Assembly: GCF_002218065.1 (NCBI RefSeq)
Contig: NZ_BDUB01000001.1
Span: forward strand, 3,319,270 to 3,383,269
Reading direction: 5' to 3'
Length of the DNA: 64,000 nt
Source of the DNA: Nodularia sp. NIES-3585
GTDB taxonomy: Bacteria; Cyanobacteriota; Cyanobacteriia; Cyanobacteriales; Nostocaceae
This document shows positions 60,015 to 64,000 of the stretch, in pieces (position 1 is the stretch's first letter; the number at the start of each line of letters is the position of its first letter). The translations under genes and the position numbers were made by a program. The notes under the pieces are model-generated. The model made no database searches. It worked only from the letters and a program-made list of their open reading frames with translations, and had not been told where the DNA came from.

Positions 60015-60428
60015 TTAAACTTTTGACTTAACTACGTGCTGTGATGATTGTAACGGCTGGGATAAACTCCAGTCTGGACGTAATTTTGCAGCTTGGCGCA
60101 AATAGATATGATGAATTTGTGTAGAAGCTGGGAGGTAAGCGTGAATAAGAAACCGAATGCAACGCTGTAAGCTACCTTTGACGTGCATTTGCTGTACATC
60201 CAACATAGCCACATTATCCCATCCAGAACGCGATCGCGCGATCGCTGCCGGAAAAATCGCATCCAAATCACGCGTCACCGAGAAAGTAACACTAATCATC
60301 TCCTCTGGCTGAAGTTGATTCCGTTGTTCTAGTTCATCTATGAGTTCTGTCACTGCTTCTCCAATCGCTTCAATGGTGTTTTCAGAAACGGTTGTTGCTC
60401 CGCGAATCGCCCGCATTTGCCACTCCAC
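60015..60428 (-). CDS. aroH: Chorismate mutase (AroH class)
   Basis: The 137-residue protein matches AroH: MRAIRGATTVSENT near the start, ISVTFSVTRDLDAIFPA, and MHVKGSLQRCIRFLIHA. It converts chorismate to prephenate on the path to phenylalanine and tyrosine, working as a trimer. A GTG at 60428 follows the strong AGGAGG signal, giving MEWQMRAIRGA; the ATG at 60416 is an alternative. The C-terminal tail is longer than in Bacillus AroH. The order sppA-aroH is common in cyanobacteria. Confidence 0.93.
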   Translation of the reverse strand: MEWQMRAIRGATTVSENTIEAIGEAVTELIDELEQRNQLQPEEMISVTFSVTRDLDAIFPAAIARSRSGWDNVAMLDVQQMHVKGSLQRCIRFLIHAYLPASTQIHHIYLRQAAKLRPDWSLSQPLQSSQHVVKSKV

Positions 60429-60454
60429 GCCAAATCCTCCTTAATTAGTCATGA

Positions 60455-60660
60455 GTCCATCAATTTTGGATTTACGATTTTGGATTTTGGATTTACTCCA
60501 ACCTAAAGTGTATATCTCTGAGGATTTTAGATTGGCGTTAGCGAAGCGTACGCAGCGCAGCGAGTATTTTGGCTTAATTCCGCCCTAAAGAGGCGGAGCT
60601 TGTACCGAAAATTCCCAATCCAAAATTTAAAATCCAAAATCTAAAATTTTTCGGTCATGA
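60455..60660. repeat. Inverted-repeat spacer with GATTTTGGATTT tracts
   Basis: The left side has GGATTTACGATTTTGGATTT (about 60465) and the right side AAATCCAAAATCTAAAATTT (about 60627), which are roughly complementary. A short hairpin TCCGCC-CTAAAGA-GGCGGA lies between at about 60579-60597. The segment fills most of the gap between sppA and aroH. Confidence 0.55.
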
Positions 60661-60707
60661 GTCATTGGTCAATAGTCTTGTATTAATGACCAATGACTGT
60701 TAATTAT

Positions 60708-61529
60708 TTATGGTCGATATAACCACAGTGGCAGACCACTGGTAGACATTTCAAATTCCAGCCAATCAATTCCCGCCCCCAGCCCTGATGAAACCTGACG
60801 GCTTCCGGGTAGAACGCGACTCAATAAAGGCTTTCGTTCTTCTAGGGTATAACAGGGTGCTTTGTCAGGATCAAGACCCACCATTTCTGCTGTCCAGCAA
60901 CGTGCGTCTTCTTCAGTTCCCAGGCGGTCTACAACGCCTAGTTCTAGAGCTTGTTCTCCGGTAAAAATCCGACCATCAGCGAAACTTTTCACAGTCTCTA
61001 CTTCCAAAGAACGCGCCTCGGCGATTGTATGGACAAACTGCTGATAACTGATGTCAATCAACTCTTGCAGGATGGTTTCTTCTGGTAAAGTCAGTTGGCG
61101 GTCAAAAGACAAAATGTCTTTGTAAGGGCCAGATTTAATCACTTTGAAGGAAACACCGACTTTTTCCAGCAAACGTTCTAAGTTGTTCCCTCGCAAAATC
61201 ACGCCAATACTCCCGGTGATTGTACCAGGGTTAGCGATAATGTGTTCGGCTCCCATGCCAATGTAGACACCGCCAGAAGCCGAAATATTGCCAAAGCTGG
61301 CGACAATTTTAATTTTCTTGCGTAATCTCTTCAGGGCGCTGTAGATTTCTTGTGAATCTCCCACTGTTCCCCCAGGACTATCGATGCGTAGGAGTAAAGC
61401 CGGAAACTTTTTCTCTTCTACGGTTTTTAGGGCTTCTAACACGCGCTTGCGAGTAGAACCACCAATTGCACCAGTAATTTCAATCCGGGCAATTTGTTTA
61501 CGAAACTTGGACTTGAAAGGCCAGACCAT
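60708..61529 (-). CDS. sppA: Signal peptide peptidase SppA (short form)
   Basis: The 273-residue serine protease has the family text LLLRIDSPGGTVGDSQEIYS, the nucleophile in FGNISASGGVYIGM (Ser85) and a general-base Lys137 in SGPYKDIL. This is the short Bacillus-type SppA, which degrades cleaved signal peptides or acts on membrane proteins. No long membrane anchor is visible at the N-terminus, where MVWPFKSKFRKQIARIEI is mostly basic. The gene lies 279 bp upstream of aroH on the minus strand. Confidence 0.92.
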   Translation of the reverse strand: MVWPFKSKFRKQIARIEITGAIGGSTRKRVLEALKTVEEKKFPALLLRIDSPGGTVGDSQEIYSALKRLRKKIKIVASFGNISASGGVYIGMGAEHIIANPGTITGSIGVILRGNNLERLLEKVGVSFKVIKSGPYKDILSFDRQLTLPEETILQELIDISYQQFVHTIAEARSLEVETVKSFADGRIFTGEQALELGVVDRLGTEEDARCWTAEMVGLDPDKAPCYTLEERKPLLSRVLPGSRQVSSGLGAGIDWLEFEMSTSGLPLWLYRP

Positions 61530-61879
61530 GAGCAGTTAAAAAACCTCTGTAATACACTCAATATAAATTGCCCAGCACTTAAACGACTTACTTTGCTCTG
61601 TGCAAAAAAATAGGCAGCCATCATGCTCTTGCAAATCTTAATTAAATTTTTAGATTTTCTGGGTCTATATCTTGCAATATAAAGTTACGATTTAATTTAT
61701 TAGTATGCTACGAGCCATTAGCATAGTTTGTAAGTATTTAGTAACTATTGATTATTTAATTAATATTTGTTAAAACAAGTTAGTTATATAAACCTAGCAC
61801 GACTAATGCCTATCTAGGTTAGACATGGCAGGCTCTTAATTAGTATGTCAACACCCAAGAAAGTGTTTTCATTATTTAT
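61530..61879. other. AT-rich gap, nothing recognised
   Basis: The 350-bp stretch between sppA and a small membrane protein is AT-rich, with TTAATTAATATTTG-type tracts. No gene or strong hairpin is seen. It should contain the sppA promoter. Confidence 0.4.
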
Positions 61880-62176
61880 TTAAGAGTCGATGCGTAAAAT
61901 TTGATAACGGTAGTAAGCATAAGTATCAAACAGCGCCCCGACGAAACTACAAGTCAAACTAATGATTACGAGTCCATGAAGGGGATGACCGCTGCCAAAG
62001 ATCAAGAGAAAATGCATAATCCGAGTTGCGCTGGCCTCAGTTGCTCCTTGTAAAGCCCGAAAGTGACCGATGAGGGGCAAAAGAAACAATAAGCCACCGA
62101 CTAAAGACATAGGAGCGATAAAGCTAAAAAACATAGTCAGCAGTAGAGAGCGGAGAAAATTGGTAAAAATAGACAT
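61880..62176 (-). CDS. Small membrane protein, 98 aa
   Basis: The protein has two or three hydrophobic segments (SLLLTMFFSFIAPMSLVGGL, LLFLLPLIGHF, and GLVIISLTCSFVGALFDTYA). It ends in YYRYQILRIDS. It is conserved-looking but unassigned. It probably sits in the plasma or thylakoid membrane. It stands alone between AT-rich gaps; the adjacent MlaE-type permease gene runs divergently. Confidence 0.6.
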   Translation of the reverse strand: MSIFTNFLRSLLLTMFFSFIAPMSLVGGLLFLLPLIGHFRALQGATEASATRIMHFLLIFGSGHPLHGLVIISLTCSFVGALFDTYAYYRYQILRIDS

Positions 62177-62579
62177 TTACAGCAGGCTCCGTTGATAAAG
62201 TGAACAATCGCTGAAAACTCAGATGTCATCTTCCACAATACGTGCGATCGCTCTTCATCAGACGATATGTCAAAAATCTTAAGTTTCCATTAAAAGAAAC
62301 AACCACCTGTTAAATCAAATAATTCGAGCCTTAAAAAGGCTAAAATTATCTAAAACCCATATAAAACAAAGCTTTGACTCGATAATATTTCGTAATAATG
62401 CGATAAAAACCGGATTTACACAACTTCACTTTCTGAGATGAGCTTTAATTTAAGTTAAGGTTTCACCCTGCGGAGTAGGAAGCACAGAGCAGGGAGCAGG
62501 GGGAAAAGATTGTGACTAATGACCAAAAACCACCGACATCCGCTATTCTTAATGCAGTTACTGAGTTAGCTATAAAACA
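62177..62579. other. Gap upstream of the MlaE-type gene
   Basis: This 400-bp region between divergent genes contains GAGCAGGGAGCAGGGGGA and CGTGCGATCGCTC but no recognised operator. A small-RNA gene or promoter cannot be excluded. Confidence 0.4.
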
Positions 62580-63377
62580 TTGAGTGAAACTAAATCCAAA
62601 TCCAGTTTAGGAGCATGGAGTCAGCGACTCCTGGCGGCGATTTTCCTGGGTGGACAAGTAATAGTTCACCTCTTGAAGGGCAAAATTAATTGGCGCAACA
62701 CTTTAGAGCAAATGGCAGCTGTTGGCCCAGACTCCCTATTTATTGCCCTGTTAACGGCTGTCTTTGTGGGCGCAGTGTTTACAATTCAGGTAGCGCGGGA
62801 GTTTATTAACTTTGGCGCTGGTAATCTCGTTGGCGGAGTGCTGGCCGTAGCATTGACACGAGAACTATCACCCGTGCTAACCGCAGTGGTTTTGGCGGGG
62901 AGAGTTGGTTCTGCCTTTGCAGCCGAAATAGGTACTATGCGGGTGACCGAGCAAATCGATGCTTTATTTATCTTAAAAACTGATCCCATCGATTACCTTG
63001 TTATCCCTCGCCTGCTTGCTTGCTGTTTAATGTTGCCAATTTTAACCCTTCTGTCTTTAATTACAGGGATTTTAGGGGGATTAGTTATTGCGACGAATAT
63101 ATATGGTATTGCCGATACCGTATTTCTAGACTCCGCTCGTAACCTTGTGGGCATTTGGGACATTCTCAGCGCCTTAATTAAGGCGTGCTGCTTTGGCTTA
63201 TTAATAGCCGTCATTGGTTGCAGTTGGGGTCTGACGACTAAGGGAGGAGCTAAAGGGGTGGGACAATCAACCACAACGGCTGTTGTTACTTCTTTGCTGA
63301 TTATATTTACCAGCAACTTCTTTCTTTCATGGTTAATGTTTCAGGGAACGGGTAGTGCAATGTTGCAAGGGTTTTGA
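62580..63377 (+). CDS. MlaE/TGD1-type lipid-transport permease
   Basis: The 265-residue protein is an ABC-type permease of the MlaE family, with the family block LTRELSPVLTAVVLAGRVGSAFAAEIGTM at about residues 96-124, and five hydrophobic helices. Together with MlaD-like and MlaF-like proteins it moves lipids between the inner and outer membrane; plant TGD1 is the chloroplast relative. The start is a TTG at 62580, since an in-frame TGA lies 18 bp upstream. DUF3119 and another gene follow on the same strand. Confidence 0.9.
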   Translation: MSETKSKSSLGAWSQRLLAAIFLGGQVIVHLLKGKINWRNTLEQMAAVGPDSLFIALLTAVFVGAVFTIQVAREFINFGAGNLVGGVLAVALTRELSPVLTAVVLAGRVGSAFAAEIGTMRVTEQIDALFILKTDPIDYLVIPRLLACCLMLPILTLLSLITGILGGLVIATNIYGIADTVFLDSARNLVGIWDILSALIKACCFGLLIAVIGCSWGLTTKGGAKGVGQSTTTAVVTSLLIIFTSNFFLSWLMFQGTGSAMLQGF

Positions 63378-63434
63378 AAGTGGGGAGTGGGGAGTTAATC
63401 AAACTCAGTACCCTTAACTCCTAAAATAGGATAG

Positions 63435-63848
63435 ATGTCTACTAAAAAAACAGGATTGGAAACTGTGACCAGTTCATTTGCGCCTTCAACATCAACTGTG
63501 GAACTCCAGCCTAGTTACAATATCCCTATTGTGTTGCTGATTTCTGCTATTCCACTAGTGGTAGTACAGCTTTGGGTAGGAATAGTAATCGCATTGTTGG
63601 GCTTATTTCTTTTAATCCAAACTCTGACAATACGGTTACACTTTACTCCTACAGACTTAGATATTTATCGAGGCGAAAAATTACTTCGGAGCTTTCCCTA
63701 CCAGGAATGGCAAAATTGGCGAATCTTCTGGAATGGAATTCCTATCCTGTTTTATTTTAAGGAAGTCAACAGCATTCACTTTTTACCGATTTTGTTTGAC
63801 CCCAAAACCCTGAAATCTTGCCTAGAAGAACGTTGTCCACGGATATGA
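63435..63848 (+). CDS. DUF3119-family protein
   Basis: The 137-residue protein has two close hydrophobic segments (NIPIVLLISAIPLVVVQLWV, then GIVIALLGLFLLIQTLTI). A soluble part follows with LHFTPTDLDIYRGEKLLRSF and QEWQNWRIFWNGIPILFYFK. This is the DUF3119 family of cyanobacteria and plastids. It follows the MlaE-type gene by 57 bp and may support the same transport system. The ATG at 63435 gives a normal start. Confidence 0.8.
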   Translation: MSTKKTGLETVTSSFAPSTSTVELQPSYNIPIVLLISAIPLVVVQLWVGIVIALLGLFLLIQTLTIRLHFTPTDLDIYRGEKLLRSFPYQEWQNWRIFWNGIPILFYFKEVNSIHFLPILFDPKTLKSCLEERCPRI

Positions 63849-63953
63849 GTCTGGTTCTAAGTTCTGTGAGCGTCGCCCTTGCTGAGTTGTTTTGAATTTA
63901 GACTATATTTCTGACAGTTATTTATTTGCATCATAGGAATTGCATTATTGTTT

Positions 63954-64000
63954 ATGAACCCAGAGGAATCTCAAACTCCAGAACAGATTGATGAGTGGTT
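63954..64000 (+). CDS. Start of a gene continuing outside the window
   Basis: Only the first 15 codons are present: MNPEESQTPEQIDEW, an acidic start. In Nostocales the gene after DUF3119 is commonly a DUF3086 protein and this start would fit, but the fragment is too short to confirm. It begins about 105 bp after the DUF3119 stop. Confidence 0.4.
   Translation, partial: MNPEESQTPEQIDEW

Noticed and set aside
1-64000. High density of GCGATCGC as a special signal
   Set aside because: HIP1 is normally very abundant in cyanobacterial genomes and is spread evenly here.

Overview
The window is chromosomal DNA of a filamentous cyanobacterium, most likely Nostocales (Nostoc, Anabaena, Nodularia or a relative). 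The grounds are the very frequent HIP1 octamer GCGATCGC, cyanobacterial core genes (menB, crtR, a pspA/vipp1 pair, rplI-dnaB, a chloroplast-type MlaE permease, DUF3119), a cyanobacterial PEP-CTERM protein, and dense small repeats of the kinds scattered through Nostocales genomes (GTAGAGACGTT hairpins, TAGCGTGCCGGAGGCT repeats, ACTCCCC tracts). I saw no rRNA, tRNA or CRISPR array.

Layout. 1-6561: the 3' end of an RNase II/R-type gene, then a toxin-antitoxin island. It holds an intact VapB/PIN pair, an intact MNT/HEPN pair and an intact RHH/PIN pair. It also holds a DUF433/PIN-like pair whose toxin has an in-frame stop, a VapB-like gene followed by a 31-codon toxin stub, a 21-codon antitoxin stub, and two sets of local duplications. 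A B12-binding radical SAM gene sits inside it. 6576-15013: an SDR protein, hemE, a membrane protein, oligopeptidase B, a divergent DJ-1/PfpI and LuxR-type pair, and an aromatic amino acid permease. 15974-20685: a signalling block with a CheY-like regulator converging on two receiver/histidine-kinase hybrids, then a NarL-type regulator. 20700-31533: an LpxB-related protein, an Omp85 protein, a four-EF-hand protein, relics including a piece of NRPS adenylation domain, menB, a DciA-like protein, PspA and Vipp1 in tandem, and thioredoxin. 31540-32955: an IS1341-type (TnpB-only) element with a divergent small RHH gene.

33008-44335: aminotransferase, PEP-CTERM protein, uvrC, rlmN, small conserved proteins, FKBP, GNAT and the dnaB-rplI pair, with several MITE-like repeats between them. 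44603-54299: eight minus-strand genes for glycan synthesis and export (three related GT-A transferases, a GT10-like fucosyltransferase, a pyruvyltransferase-like protein, two GT4 enzymes and an ABC exporter). 54663-64000: gloB, pyk, crtR, a papain-fold toxin/immunity-like pair, aroH, sppA, an MlaE-type permease, DUF3119 and the start of another gene.

The most unusual points are four. The ABC exporter of the glycan cluster carries a C-terminal extension of two tandem repeats resembling histidine-kinase dimerisation hairpins without the phospho-accepting histidine. Two short non-coding elements share termini and each has a perfect 10-bp target duplication. The toxin-antitoxin island shows decay and duplication step by step. 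A multi-stem structure is predicted by eye upstream of pspA.
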